Notes: generated by a model from the letters alone, not told the origin. 64,000 nucleotides of DNA from Timema cristinae (GCA_039000515.1 JBCFYV010000012.1:83802193-83866192); one strand, 5' to 3'; shown: positions 44,401-56,820, counted from the first letter of the stretch. Made by a program: numbers and translations.

Positions 44401-45560
44401 GTCAATTAGTACGACATATACTGATATAATGTATATGTTTAGAAAATATATTTTAAATATTTCGACTATTATATTTTAAAAATGTGAGCTAAAAGATGGT
44501 TAGCTAAGATTAGCATGGTCTTATCAAGTTTGTTTATTGTTGTTAGTTCCAAAATTACATCCTTCAGGACGCACAAATAAAGATAAAGGGACATCCCATC
44601 ACAACACATTGGAAGCTTTTTTAGCATCAATGACCAATCAAAAACAACATCCAGAATGTGTATTCCTGTCCCTGAAATAATCGTATCCAACCTTTTTTTT
44701 TAAATATGTAAGTGGTCCTATTATAGGAATAAATCCGCGCCGAAATGTAACCGGAAGTTTTGCGTGGCTTGGTATGACGTGTCGAGTTCACGGTTCACGC
44801 CTTCCTCCCACCCCCTTCGTCCCCCCTCCAACACATTTACAAACCCCTAGTTCCTGACCATCATCGAGCCTCGCTATTCCGAATAAGATTGACATATCTG
44901 AATGCACGAGCCAACCAAACTGCGAGCCTCTGACTGACAAACACACATGAATAATTCTCCACACACAGACGTGTGTGTACAGAGGGTTGTTTATCTGTCT
45001 CCTGATACTGAGCCGAGTGTGGAGTTTGGAAAGATCGCATGTTCTCCCCAAGTAAACAGGAAGGGGGTCAAATTCCACCGGGTAATTTGTATGAGCGCGG
45101 TCGGTGAGATCAATGCGAGGGTAGAACACAGACTCTCAAGAGACTGCTTGACAACAACAGATAACACATTCGAGTGATTAGAGAGATTTAACTACTCAAT
45201 GGCAGCCTGAACTCGTTGACTCACTCACTCATGTCTCAAAATATATGGCACTTTAAATTATCTCTGAGAACACACTCGGCTTGGTTCAAATCCCTACAGG
45301 TACCACTGGAAAGTGATTTCCAAAGATGTGAGATTTACTGTAGTTTTACTGTTGTTTCTCTGGGCGAATACAAGCTCAACTCACATTCACATTCTTCATC
45401 CTGTGTCCTTAAATAAACGTATAGCCCGAAGGGTAGGGGGGAAACTCCACTGAGTTTAGTAAGTGTAAATTAAATACCCCAACTAATTAGCTTGATAAAA
45501 AGTGAATGTCAAGCTCTCTCAAACACTTTCCTCACTTAAAACAATGCAGAGTAAAGTTTT
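44401..45560. other. Unique spacer, GC-richer at 44740-45180
   Basis: A 113-codon minus ORF (44788-45129) and a 76-codon plus ORF overlap in the GC-richer part; neither has a domain. ggttcaaatccctacaggta at 45283 is a SINE-like B-box patch. Confidence 0.3.
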
Positions 45561-45567
45561 CCGACGG

Positions 45568-45575
45568 TGACGTCA
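45568..45575. promoter_or_regulatory. Perfect CRE palindrome TGACGTCA
   Basis: A full CREB/ATF site in ccgacggtgacgtcatcacc, within a slightly GC-richer block with a 63-codon ORF at 45589. Binding is inferred only. Confidence 0.3.
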
Positions 45576-45764
45576 TCACCACCAACATGTGTTCTACCTG
45601 GAGGCTACCTATACAGGTACAGAGAACTATCGCGGGAAAATGTTCAAGTTGAAGGTCACGCGTCTGAGCTCTGCAAGCCGTGGTCCTCATGATCACAAAT
45701 TGTACCGTCCAATGACGGCATCGGAGCTGTTAAGTGATGATTGTCGGAAACTAACAAGTATTGT

Positions 45765-46110
45765 AGTTCTAGTGCTATGAATAAGAATAGATTATCGTAA
45801 ATAACTAACAATTACGGCCGTTCTAGTGCAATGATGAAGGATTGACATTCGTCATAAACTAAGACGTACTGTAGTTCTAGTTATATTAACAAGAATGTAA
45901 TATGATCTTCAAGAACTAACAAGCACTGCAATTCTAGTACAATGATGAAGGTTTGACATTCGTCATAAACTAAGACGTACTTTAGTTATAGTTATATGAA
46001 TAAGAACGTATGATCTTCAAGAACTAACAAGTAGGCCTTCTAGTTCTATGAAGCAGGATTGATAATTATTATGAATTAACAACAGGGATTGTAGTTCTAG
46101 TACAAAATAT
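45765..46110 (+). repeat. Tandem repeat of about 117 bp, 3 diverged units
   Basis: acattcgtcataaactaaga recurs at about 45846 and 45958; gatcttcaagaactaacaag recurs at 45904 and 46011; gttctagt-type phrases mark sub-units of about 40-60 bp. Confidence 0.88.
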
Positions 46111-46619
46111 GAAACCTATTTTTATTTGTAGCAATGCATTAAGTTTTTAATACTTTTATTTGATCTATCAACAATAGTAATTATCTTTAGCCGCCCCTTA
46201 GGTTAGGTTGGTTTAATTTAAATAACTTTGGTAAGGTTTTATTTACTTACTACCTTCATCTATATATTTTAACTCATAAGAAAAGGTGTCTGAATTAATA
46301 TAATAAAATATACCGATGTAAAAAGGTTCTACTTCCGTATAAACTATAATTACAATAATTAAAATACTGATACGATGGTATTAAGAACCCGCTCCCCAAA
46401 TTAACGAAACAAGTTACTCAGTACTGGTTATTTTCTGCATTAGATAAGCCATGCACGTTGTTTACTTTCACAGATAAAAGTTGCTTAACATTCAGGAACA
46501 ACATTGATAACTATTTCCAGTGTACAACTATTGCCAGTCTTGGCTAGTATCCCAATTAAATAATTACATAGGATACTGACAGGATCGGATGCACGGATAG
46601 TGTGCCTTTGAATTCTGGT
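46111..46619. other. AT-rich spacer
   Basis: Includes ttaggttaggttgg at 46200-46213, two telomere-like TTAGG units, too short to mean anything. No other feature. Confidence 0.3.
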
Positions 46620-46980
46620 GGACAAAATTAGCAGCTGCATGAATAATGTGCCTGACTTTGACCTGAGAAACAATATTAGCTGCATGGTTAATGTGCCTAA
46701 CTATAGCCTGTGAAAATATTAGCTGCATGGATAATGTGCCTGACTTTGACCTGAGAAACAATATTAGCTGCATGGTTAATGTGCCTAACTATAGCCTATG
46801 AAAATATTAGCTGCATTGATAATGTGCCTGACTTTAGCCTGTGAGAATATTAGCTGCATGGATAATGTGCTTGACTTTACTCCAAGAGACAATATTAGCT
46901 GCATGGATAATGTGCTAGACTGCTTGTCTGAGAGACAACATTATATGCATAATGTCCCTGACTCTAACCTGAGACAAAAA
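46620..46980 (+). repeat. 45-bp minisatellite, about 8 units with a two-unit higher-order period
   Basis: attagctgcatggataatgt and gcctgactttgacctgagaa alternate with a variant containing gcctaactatagcctgtgaa. Confidence 0.93.
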
Positions 46981-47522
46981 GCTGTATGCCTGGAGGAGTT
47001 GACTATGATTTGTGAGACTGGTTTATATGCATGATCTGTGTGCCTACCTTTGGCCCATTAGGCAGGTGTTCAATATCAAACACTGTTAATTTTTTAATGT
47101 TGTTTTCAACCCTCTCCCCAAGCAATGTTAGTACAGTTTTAACTTTTACCTATCCACCTATCTTACCAATCCTCCTCTTCAATGTATTTAGTCAATGATA
47201 CCCTTGTTCTGAGATTTACCAATGGCAGAAAACTAAAGCAGGATTTATTGTTACTTTAAAACTATCCATTTTATTTGCATATTATTGAATCTAAGACCAG
47301 AACTTCTATAGAGGCTTAGTGAAGTTGAGTATTTTAATAATATACTACATTAAAACTATATATCTAAGTTAATAACGTATAAATATTCATCCAGATGAGC
47401 TAAACCTATAGGGATGCTCAGATATACATAAAATACGACACTTTTCCTAAAATAACGCCCACTGTAGTTCTTTGAAATGGTCCACCGTTTAATCAGTTTA
47501 GAGAGTTTGTTTTGACGACAGT
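46981..47522. other. AT-rich spacer
   Basis: Nothing recognised. Confidence 0.3.
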
Positions 47523-47526
47523 TTAA

Positions 47527-47908
47527 GGTAGAGATATAGAGAACGCGAAAAAAAGGCCAATGTTTTTTACAGTTCTTGTACCAAAAAATATGTTGGACAA
47601 AATAACTAAAATATTGCTTCAGTACAAATATAAGGTTTTTTTTTTCCACATTATTACCTCAACAGTTGTTGAATATCTCTCATGAGTAGAGTGGCATTTG
47701 ATGACAAACTTTTTAAATGAAGCGAAAAGGTTGTCGTTAAATTCCAGGCCACCCTTGACAGATATTCCAAAGATGTTGACATCACCATGTGAAGAAAATT
47801 AAACTATCTTTGTACTGAAGCAATATTTGATTTATTTTGAACAAAAAATGTTTTGTTATAAAAACTGCGAAAACGCTTACCTTTTCTCACGTCCCCCGCA
47901 TACACACT
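47527..47908. mobile_element. TTAA-type MITE, copy 2
   Basis: Flanked by TTAA at 47523-47526 and 47909-47912. Shares tattgcttcagtacaaatat, cacatt...acctcaacagttg, atcaccatgtgaagaaaatt and gttataaaaactgcgaaaac with the other copies. Confidence 0.88.
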
Positions 47909-47912
47909 TTAA

Positions 47913-48757
47913 TTTGAATTCTTCAGCTAGTGCATTCGGTGCCATCAATCCCACATGCTTCCTCCTGAATATTTCATCCTCCAAGGGTTTTAATTTTAAT
48001 CCACGGCTTCATGCTCTGAGAAGGTTCAAAGTGTTAGTCTGGTCACAGATGTAACCAGCAGGCTGCAAGTTCAAACTCCCCAAGGGTTGTTTTTATAACG
48101 ATTCTCTCAACACAAACTAATTAAGGTTTCCTCAACAGAATGATGAATGACGTGAGTAATTAAGATGTAACTGTACCAGCATAACTACCTAGCGAGGAAA
48201 TGTGAAATTAATGAAAGAATAAATACAAACAATATACTCTGAAGATATGTTTAGGAGCTAACCTCCCAGTTTAATCAAATATACTACCCGTCATCGTGAT
48301 TGAGTGGTCTGTGAGTCTAGGTGGTACCAGCATTCGTCTCGAGTGAGTGCTGGAAACCATAGCAGGTATGAATCTAACACTGGGTCTTCTAACTTCTAAA
48401 AACTTGCTTAGTTCGATTTGCTTAAGGAGTGTTGGAATGGAACGTGAGTTGAGGAACCTAGTTTTGTATTATTTATAATTTAAAACATTTTTGGCCCAAA
48501 TAAATTAAATATTAATTCAATAGGTATATTTAGTTTGTATTGTCTATGTACAGTTCTTGAATATTGATCATGGGTATTGCCAAATTTGAACAAAACCTTT
48601 ACTTTTACTATAAAAAAGTTGTTTGAATGCCACAATGCCAGAACTGCTGAGAGTACAAGATGCAAAGAATTCAATTAAACGTATTTGTTGGAGGAATATC
48701 TTATCTATTTCATCTAAAAAAAATGTTTTAAATATAAATATTGTAAAAATAGTTACC
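47913..48757. other. Unique spacer
   Basis: Nothing recognised apart from a weak SINE-like patch near 48045-48080 (gcaagttcaaactcccca). Confidence 0.3.
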
Positions 48758-48761
48758 TTAA

Positions 48762-49155
48762 GTGGGGTTGAAGGAGACGTTAGAAAAGGTTAGTGTTTTT
48801 TTTTTCAGTGTTTGGATCAAAACTTTTTTTGGTCAAAATCGAATAAAATATTGCTTCAGTACAAATATAGAGTTTAGTTTTCATCACATGGTGATATCAA
48901 CAGTTCTTGAATCTCTGTCGAGGGTGAACTGGAATTTAATGACAACTTTGTCTCTTGATTTGAAAGGTTTCTCATATAACTCAGGTATGGTCATGACTGA
49001 GAGATACTCAACATTTACTGTTGATGTCACCACGCGAAGAAAATTAAACTCTCTATTTGTACTGAAGCAATATTTTTTTAATTTGGCCTAAGAAATGTTT
49101 TGCTATAAAAAATGCAAAAACACTAACCTTTTCTCGCGTTCTTTACTTCCCCACA
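48762..49155. mobile_element. TTAA-type MITE, copy 3
   Basis: TTAA at 48758-48761 and 49156-49159. The left end gtggggttgaagg pairs with the reversed right end tgtggggaagtaa. Internal halves are inverted copies of each other (tattgcttcagtac and gtactgaagcaata). The 109-codon ORF here is incidental. Confidence 0.9.
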
Positions 49156-49159
49156 TTAA

Positions 49160-49542
49160 TGTTATCGGGTAGATGTGTTGTGTTGATGTACAACCTGTTT
49201 TCCTGCAAGTTGTTGTAGTAGTAATAAACGAAGTAATAGTAGGAGAGTCCTTGACATTGAACCAAGTAACAAACATTACCCCTCAGAGGCCTCTGTTAGG
49301 AGACAACCAGTGGTACTTCCTGTCCTGGACACTGGCAACTGGACAAGGACAACCGACTGAAATAATCAGATCTTGTGATTGTTCAACTGCTTATTTTTTG
49401 GACAAAAACTGGTGGATAACTCCCCAACAGGGTTTGAGTCACGGATGATGTGATCTACTTTCAAACGCTAAGCCGTGGTTAAATCTTGAGCGCGTAAATT
49501 GAGGTTGAGTTTTTTATTTTAAAAAAGGGTGGTTCTCCTTTT
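49160..49542. other. Unique spacer
   Basis: A 91-codon ORF (49173-49448) starts in frame with an ATG and ends at a SINE-like caacagggtttgagtcacgg; no domain recognised. Confidence 0.3.
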
Positions 49543-49555
49543 ATCTAGAAATATA

Positions 49556-49829
49556 TTATTATTAGCACCGCGTCTTACTACCCGTTCGGGTTATACGCAC
49601 TTACGCTAATGTGTAATGGTAGGGTGATAGTGAGATGAAATGAAGGACCTACAGTTTAACGTGGAATCCGAACCACGGTGGAGGCCTGGCATTCCCCACA
49701 CTCACAAGATGTCTTGTCAGAGGTGAAGGAAGGGTTTGGTAATCAGATAAATCTGTGCTAGGACCGAGGATTGAACCCCGGCCGCCAGCACAGAAGTCTG
49801 ACACCTTACCCCTAGACCGCCAGGTCACC
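49556..49829 (-). repeat. SINE-B copy, full length
   Basis: Perfect 13-bp target duplications atctagaaatata at 49543-49555 and 49830-49842. Reverse orientation: short (AAT)n tail, cgcgtcttactacccgttcg, cgaggattgaaccccgg (reversed B box), and head ccgccaggtcacc. Confidence 0.96.
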
Positions 49830-49842
49830 ATCTAGAAATATA

Positions 49843-51989
49843 AAATTCCTTACGTAATTCCTTTGGCTTATCCAAACTATATTCGGTCATATCCTTGTGT
49901 CACAGATTACAGTACACATAATTTAGGGTCATACGTTACAACACGTCATTAAAAATCTAAAAAAAAAAAAAATTATATCATTTACAGCCCTAGAAACTTT
50001 GCGTCTAGTTCTCTTCACCTCCGGCTCACAATTAACAATGGACGCGCCCTAAACTCTGACCAGCGCTACAATTATTTGTGTCTTTTTTTTTTTACAATTC
50101 TTTGTTCTCTTTATAGATTGTAAATCAACAGGAGATACCTTTCTGAACTGGCAATAAAAAAAAAGTGTGTTTGGAAGAAATAAAAATAAAAGAGGGAAAA
50201 AAGTAAAAATGTCGGAAATGTTTGGTAAAATAGGAACTGTACTGTCCGGTCAAGCTTGTTGGTTTCCTGGTTCACATACACACAATTTGACACCTTACCC
50301 CCTCCCCCCGACCCTTTACCATCCTTTCACCAAGAGAAAGAATAAAATAAATTACTCATATTGTTTATTCGTCAAAATAAAAGTAATGACAATTTATTTT
50401 CAGTATTTTTGTTATTTTTAGGTAGGTACATTTAACAGTCCACGGGCTATATCAGAGATGAGCTACATATTTTTTATGTAGCCACAGAAGTGAAATTTGT
50501 CACACCATGTAAAAATTGAGGAATTAGGTTGCTCAATAGAACATTTAAAACAACACACACTGCTTGAACAAGTATATCCAAAACATCTATACTTTGACTG
50601 CTCATCTATAACTGCCTGAGACACAAACTATTAAAATTGTTCGGATTGAAAATGCAAGACAATTTAATGTGAAATTTGACCATACTTTATCTGATGAGAT
50701 GAGTTAACGCTGACTGAGTATCTTAACTCAATGACAGCTTAGCTCCACCTCCAAATTGACATAAACTATTCGAAATCTGTATTTTGACTTGAATTCCATT
50801 GTAGAGAACGTCGATTCACACATCCCATGGCTAATAATTTATAAATGCCAATTCCAAAGTTGAAAGATTGTTGTCAGTCAGAATAGATTTCCACATATCT
50901 GTGACTGAAGACCTCTGGTAAATTTTCAAGGGTTCTAGACTGAGAAAAGAAAGCAAATCATCTTCAAACCCGCGCTTGTTCAAAGACAAAAGGGTGGAAA
51001 TTTGTTTGCTTGAATTAATTTGTAATGTCAAAGTGTAATGGATCACACAAGAATTTAAATGCTAGTTGGAAGTCATTGAAATGATAGAAAAGGCGATTCA
51101 AATTTCTGGGACAGGTTTTTCATCCAGTTTACGTAGAGTTGCTGCTTCACGTCCTCATTTATTTCCCCTGATATGAAGTAAATATTAAGTTACAACCAAC
51201 ACAAACCATCAGGAAAGAGTTTATTTTACTATAAAAACTTGCACTCTCAAATTCGCCACACTCTTACGGCCAATTCGCCACTTGTGGCGACTTGTGACAG
51301 GGTTTTCCACCTCGGAGCTATTTATTTTATGGCATACTGATTACAGTAGATCCTAAAGATATAGTCAGTCATTTCCCAATTGATTAATCTCTGCTTGAAT
51401 CTTAAAAATGAGGTACGATCTAAGCTCTCTTGACATGTGCAGTGAGAACAGCTCAACTGGAGCGCGCTCCACCCAACATGACGATAGCACGTATACGATA
51501 ATTTCGTTCAGATATGTTAAACAATTGACATTGATCAACGGATCTTTCACGTACAACACAAAAACATACTTTTAAAGCAAATTGCTCGTCACTTTTAAAT
51601 TAATACAAAATAACTCAGATTATTAGTAGGCCTAATTAAAAGTGTTCTCCATTACTTATTTCCCACACACTGATGGGCATGTGGACTAAGGCGTTCATCG
51701 CGTATTACTGTTGTTGACAGACAGATTAGGATTCAATTAACGAGTGAGTGTACTGTGTATGTTTTTACTTGAATGTTTTCTTACTCAGATGTTGGTACTT
51801 TTACATTAAAATTTACCTTCCTCAATTCTACCACGCAAAGATGGAGTATTAAGAAGCGGATCACATGCAAAAAAAAAAAAAGTTGATCATAGATTCTACG
51901 ACATAGCAAAGTGTTTTTTCATCTCACAAATCAGAGTAAAGATATTCATAATTCACCGTACACACGGGATACGTTTCAGTACTCAATTC
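49843..51989. other. AT-rich spacer
   Basis: No coding signal. A short inverted motif, gccacttgtggcgacttgtg at about 51280, and a SINE-A fragment near 51675-51860 (gtggactaaggcgttcatcg, accttcctcaattctacc) are the only structure seen. Confidence 0.35.
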
Positions 51990-52510
51990 CTCACAAGACA
52001 ACAGCTACTACCATGTGCACAATCAACTAACATGGCGACTATTAGCAAAACAAGTAGCTATCATGGAAATTTGTACGTGATTTGGTGGTTACACAGCTCA
52101 TAATTTTCAGTGATGTTTCAAGTACAGACGCATGCGCAGAAGAGATATTAGTTTAGAAACTTAACACTACCCTGTTTTTCAAAGAAAGGTAAAATTAAAC
52201 TTAAAAAAGAAAGTTTGAAGGAAGTGATTTCAGTTGAAAATTTTTTTTATCCAATTAAAATAAGTTGTCCAATTGTTTCAAACTGTACATTAGGTCAAAT
52301 TTTGTACTAATACAAACACAATCAATTTTCTGAACAACAACAAAAACTGTTGGTTGCAGTAACTATTTCCAAAACAAGGAAGAAAACAATGCTCATGTAA
52401 ATTCGTGTCATATTTTTCATAGTAGATAACTTGTCGGAAATTTTGTGGTAGTTGGCATAATTGTTTCATTACAAGACTTAGTGTATCTACTGAATTAAGT
52501 ATGAAAACGT
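51990..52510. repeat. Dispersed family G, copy 3
   Basis: aacatggcgactattagcaa, gtttcaagtacagacgcatg, cgcagaagagatatt, acaatcaattttctga and attttgtggtagttggca. An NRF1-like cgcatgcgcag lies at 52129-52139. Confidence 0.65.
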
Positions 52511-53406
52511 TGCCAATGTGTATGGGGAATAAAAGTATTTGCATCCTTGAGCAAATTTCAATGTTTCCTTTTTTGCCAAACTCCAACTACCAAAGACGCC
52601 GCACACCACGTTTGCGTGAGCAACTTGAGGAATATACCAGAAGAACGGGACAAAAAAATAATAATACTAAAACAACAACAAAAAAAACCTAGAACGAAAT
52701 AATGAAGGCGCTATTACAGAGGAAGAAGAAGAAAGAAGGTAGCAGCAGTTTAGAGAAGTATGGTCAAGCCCTCGGATTGGTCGAACCGCTAGTCCCTGAT
52801 CTTGGCAATGGTTAGTACCCCTCCCCTCACTTATCTTCCCCCACCCACCATCCAGCCACAAGGCAAGCACCGCTGCGGCTCTGTCGGAAGGACACGAACA
52901 AACGGTTTCCTTCAGTCGGTGAGTTGGACGCAACGGTGTAACACGTGCCTAAGGAAACTTTATCGTAACAAACAAAAAAACTTTTTTTTAGCTGTGAACT
53001 TCAAAATATCCCGGAATACAAGTGGTCGAAGAACATCGCAATCATGGATATCTCTTACGTTTTTAAAGCTAGACAATGTTTTAACCACGAACTGTGCTAA
53101 AAAAGAAAAGGGGGAAGATTTGTTTTAGCTGTGATTGAAAAAATGAATTGGAAAATTCCTTCATTCTTACATATTGACGTTCGATATTCGTTGTGTATAA
53201 AACAATGATCGTCTGTTAAATAGAAACACAAGTGCTAATCATTTAAAAGTGTCTTCAGTAAAAATACATTTGTTTTACTGTGAGAAGTGTTTTAATTTTC
53301 ATTTCAACAAGACTAAAAGAGTGAACCAAGTGTATTTGTTTCCTGGTAAAAAGAACCGTCAGTCACTCGTCACCAGAGTGAGTGCGTGTGTCAGCGAGTC
53401 ACCAAC
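52511..53406 (+). promoter_or_regulatory. ovo: ovo 5' flank / 5' UTR region
   Basis: Sequence becomes less repetitive here. An initiator-like ttcagt at 52912-52917 is followed by a strong donor-like cggtgagt at 52917-52924, so a short non-coding exon could end there. Acceptor-like tracts ttttttttag (to 52991) and ttgttttag (to 53129) precede the coding exon. A second initiator-like gtcagtc is at 53359. No TATA box is evident. Which of these is used cannot be decided from the sequence. Confidence 0.35.
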
Positions 53407-53565
53407 ATGCCTAAGATCTTCCTGATCAAGAACCGCCTGCACCTTCAGCAGCAGAAGTTGCTGGAGGCGCAGAGAAACGCTCGTCGGAGGATTCACTCAC
53501 CCCTCCCGGGTCACCCTTGTCTGGGGGATGTCAGCCGCTCTCACTCATCGTCAACAAGAGCTCAG
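53407..53565 (+). CDS. ovo: First coding exon of an Ovo/Shavenbaby-type transcription factor (partial gene)
   Basis: The 53-codon exon starts MPKIFLIKNRLHLQQQKLLE and ends SHSSSTRAQ at a CAG|GTAAGA donor (53563-53570), phase 0. Ovo-family proteins (fly Ovo/Svb, vertebrate OVOL) begin with a short SNAG-like MP(K/R)xFL(I/V)K motif, used for repression, and carry C2H2 zinc fingers at the C-terminus. In flies the gene controls epidermal differentiation and the germline. The MPKIFLIKNRLH start followed by Q-rich sequence is what I recall for insect Ovo. The ATG context accaacATGc is good for arthropods. No downstream exon is in the window, so intron 1 exceeds 10.4 kb. The protein acts in the nucleus. 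Confidence 0.88.
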
Positions 53566-53849
53566 GTAAGACCTCCACCCCCTCAATGAAAGGGTTGTTG
53601 GCTATCTCTTTTTTTTATATCTTCCTTCTTCTACTTCTTTCCCACACAAAGAACCGTGTTGGTTTTTATCTGTGTGTGCATCTCTGGTCGCTACCTTAGC
53701 AACGGGGAGGTAAAACACAACTCCAACTGCGCTATCGTTAACTTGTTATAAAATCACGCGTATTTAAAACTAACATAACTTAGGACAGTGTCACTAAATT
53801 CTTAAGCACCAGGAATATGCCTGGTAACAGGACGAACACGCACACATCT

Positions 53850-54070
53850 ACACCGGTGAGCACGCAAATACGTCAGTCTCATCTTGTATGGTTTGCCGGT
53901 GACAAGTTGGGACTTAGAATTCTGACCATGGGTGTACTGAGGTTTATTTTATGGTTTTCCACTCTCTTTGAGGGTAAACTCGATCTAAATTCTAATTTCC
54001 TCACCCGCACCCTATTAGTGTAGATATATGGATAGCATGGACGGGTAGTGAAATGCATTGTAGAACTAGA
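53850..54070 (+). repeat. SINE-A copy in ovo intron 1
   Basis: acgtcagtctcatcttgtat, ggtttgccggtgacaag, atggttttccactctctttg and ggacgggtagtgaaatgcat. Confidence 0.8.
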
Positions 54071-54663
54071 ATTACTTAAAAAGTCCTCGACCACTAGTAG
54101 GCCTCTCAAACCACTTAGCCACGATAACCAGGTGCACTGGCGGGTTAAAGGGGGAGTGACGGGGTGTTCTCATGTGTATGGTATAACTTTGATTTTATTT
54201 ACTACTTTCAAAACTAATGGGTGTTCAGTTTCTTTAATGTCTAGACTATATTTGGATATTCGGGGATGGTTCGCGTTGGGGGCGGGATTTTTTCCTCTCT
54301 ATGTAAAATTGTTATAAATGTCATGTTTTATAGCACTTATATATTATACTTATAAGTAAATTTTTGACTATAGCAGAACAAATATTATGAAAAAAACTCT
54401 TAGATTGTTAAAATGTTTCTTATAAAACTCAACCTAATTCACCTGATAACATTCTGCCATATTGCGCAACAATGTGCGGTCATAATTAATTAAACGGTGA
54501 TAGATTAAAAAAGTAAATACTTTAATAGTGACAGCTGATAATTTTGTGCACAGATATCTGCCCAGTTACTATTTAAAGGTAACTGATCCATGCTTGTTTT
54601 AGGAGTTATTGTTACAAAAAGAACACATAACATGGCTCTAGTTTACATATTTATATATTAATC

Positions 54664-54813
54664 AGGGTGCCCAGAAACCTGTAAAACAGGGATAAATCAG
54701 AGAATCCACTTGGTCAGGGAAAAGTCAGGGAATTTGATCAAATTTCTGAAATTTTCCCTGACCAAGTGGATTCCTTGACTTTTCCCTCTTTTCCTGGTCA
54801 CTGGACACCCTGT
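54664..54813. mobile_element. Short palindromic MITE
   Basis: cagggtgcccag at the left pairs with the right end (reverse complement cagggtgtccag). The centre is a longer palindrome: aatccacttggtcagggaaa against ttccctgaccaagtggatt. No clear target duplication. A cagggaat-rich patch at 57600-57660 may be related. Confidence 0.75.
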
Positions 54814-54829
54814 TTTATTTATTTGTTTT

Positions 54830-54975
54830 GCACATAGTCGCCATGATAGTTTGTCGTACACACAGTAATAGTTGTCTTGTACTGAATTTAGTAAGGAAGA
54901 ATTGCTCGTCTGTATGGGTATTAGCTTGGAGGACATTGAGATAAGATGCATCAATCTAATTAATAAATTACTGAA
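54830..54975 (-). repeat. Dispersed family G fragment, reverse
   Basis: cacatagtcgccatgatagt, cacacagtaatagttgtctt and gtactgaatttagtaaggaa match the start of family G reversed (51975-52030) and 61555-61650. Confidence 0.55.
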
Positions 54976-55489
54976 TGAAATACGTAAACGTTGTTAGTAT
55001 GTACAGGAATAATATGTCAACTAGTCAGCGCGCTCTAACCAATGTGTGGTTGTGTACCTGTCATTAAAATTTCAACACTTGCAGGATAGCAGGTAGTTAT
55101 AGAGAGAGGGTTGTTCCATAATCTCCCCTTCCCATGAGTAAAGGGGTAGGTCAGGTTTTACTGGTGAGGGTAAACAGGACATTGTAAAATAGGTAGGTTC
55201 ATTAATACCAAGGGGAGGACTGATTGAAGAGTCTGGTTCATCCTATTGGGCAAGCAGAATGTATCTTTATTAAAGACTTCCATTTGTCTTGGTCTTGATA
55301 AATCGGGGTACTTATACTTAGGTTAAGTCTAGAGGCTACCATCTCGGTTCTTAATAATACTAGTTTTATTTTCTGTAAGAAATAAACGTTTAAGGCTCCA
55401 AAATACTTAATCTACACATTGCAGTATTTCACATTAGCATAGAAGTTCTAAAACTTTTATATCATTAAAACAATTTATATAATTAAAAT

Positions 55490-55800
55490 AATCCTCAGCT
55501 ATCTTACAATATTCTGTTGTGAATTTGTTTAAAATATATTTATTTTGCTGTTTGTTAAAAATTTATTTATTTGTTCGGGGAAGGCTGAGATTATCTTCTT
55601 TCAATTCTTTCCCCCTCTAATTCTAAGAACTGTAACATTTAGCGTAACGATGTTATGGTTTAAAAAATGATAATACATTTCACTTTCATTTTTGTGTGAA
55701 TCTTAATAAAATAAGTCCCTTTTAAATTACACGTGATTTTTAAACATCTGCAACGCATCTTGATGCTCCGGTAGGTTGCCTCCTTGATTTGATCTTGCTT
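55490..55800 (+). repeat. Dispersed family H, copy
   Basis: ctcagctatcttacaatatt, ttgttgtgaatttgtttaaa-type sequence, ttctaagaactgtaacattt, cactttcatttttgtgtgaa and catctgcaacgcatcttgat. Confidence 0.65.
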
Positions 55801-56282
55801 TTCAACCACAGTGATTTATTTTGGTCATACTTAAAAATTGGAACTTTAACTTTTGAAATGTGTGTTATCCTTTAGGTAACCCTTTTATTCGTGTTTTTAA
55901 ATCGTGTATGCGAATTACCAGTATTAATAACCAAATGATGACAGATTAAACAACTGGCAAAGTGGTCAACATTAATTACACGATTTTGTATAAAGTTGTC
56001 ACTATAGCTCGCCCTCTTGTTAGCTTCACTCATTTAGAAGATATAAATAGAAATCAAGATAAAGAAGACAAAATGTTAATGTCTCAATATACTATAGCAC
56101 TGTAAAATTGGTACCACCTGTCAAAGGCGTATGGACACAAAAGTCGATCTGGTAAAGTTTATAACTGGCATCAAAGTGCTAATACAAGTTGAACAGACAA
56201 TAGCTGTGACTACTAGAAACTCTAATATATAGTTAACGCTCTCACGTGACCATATAAACTATAAGTGATCCTGAACACAGAT

Positions 56283-56400
56283 GAGGCTTTATGGTTCAGT
56301 GATTGTGCGTTGGTATGTTTGGAAGCTTTGGTTTTAGTCCCGTGTATACATTGACTTTTCCAACTAAATAACTATAATTTGGCATTGAGTCAGGATCAAA
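56283..56400 (+). repeat. SINE-E copy, diverged
   Basis: aggctttatggttcagtgat, ggttttagtcccgtgtatac and gacttttccaactaaat follow the SINE-E order. Confidence 0.6.
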
Positions 56401-56694
56401 CCAGGGCAAGGTTAGTAAGCAGTAGCTGGGTTCTCTTGGCCATGACAGGTGACCCTGCATATGTAGGACTCTATTAACCGGTATAAATATACGAGTGGTT
56501 TAACACATTGGATGCGCAACCCAACCCCCCCATTCTCTCATAACACGTGAATGATGGTGCAGTTCCGTACAAACAACACCCTCCTCCTGTTTAGTTAGGG
56601 TTGAATTTAGCCCTATTTTATTTTTTACAGAAGGGGTCTTTCGTAAAATACAAACATACTTTTTTCGGTCAACATTAGTACAGTTCTATATTAT

Positions 56695-56820
56695 TAGTGT
56701 TATTTTGTATTATCTATTAAAAGAGACAGCTACAGATCATATGACTGACGTATGAATGCATGAAAGTAGATCTAGTAGTTTTATAGCTGTCAGATAAGGT
56801 TATTTCTATAAAAATTGACT
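56695..56820 (+). repeat. Dispersed repeat shared with 14340-14470
   Basis: gacagctacagatcatatga, gaaagtagatctagtagttt and tatagctgtcagataaggtt. Confidence 0.5.

Noticed and set aside
46200..46213. Insect telomere-like TTAGG repeats
   Set aside because: Only two units, expected by chance.
48762..49091. 109-codon plus ORF
   Set aside because: It lies within a TTAA-type MITE and differs in the other copies.
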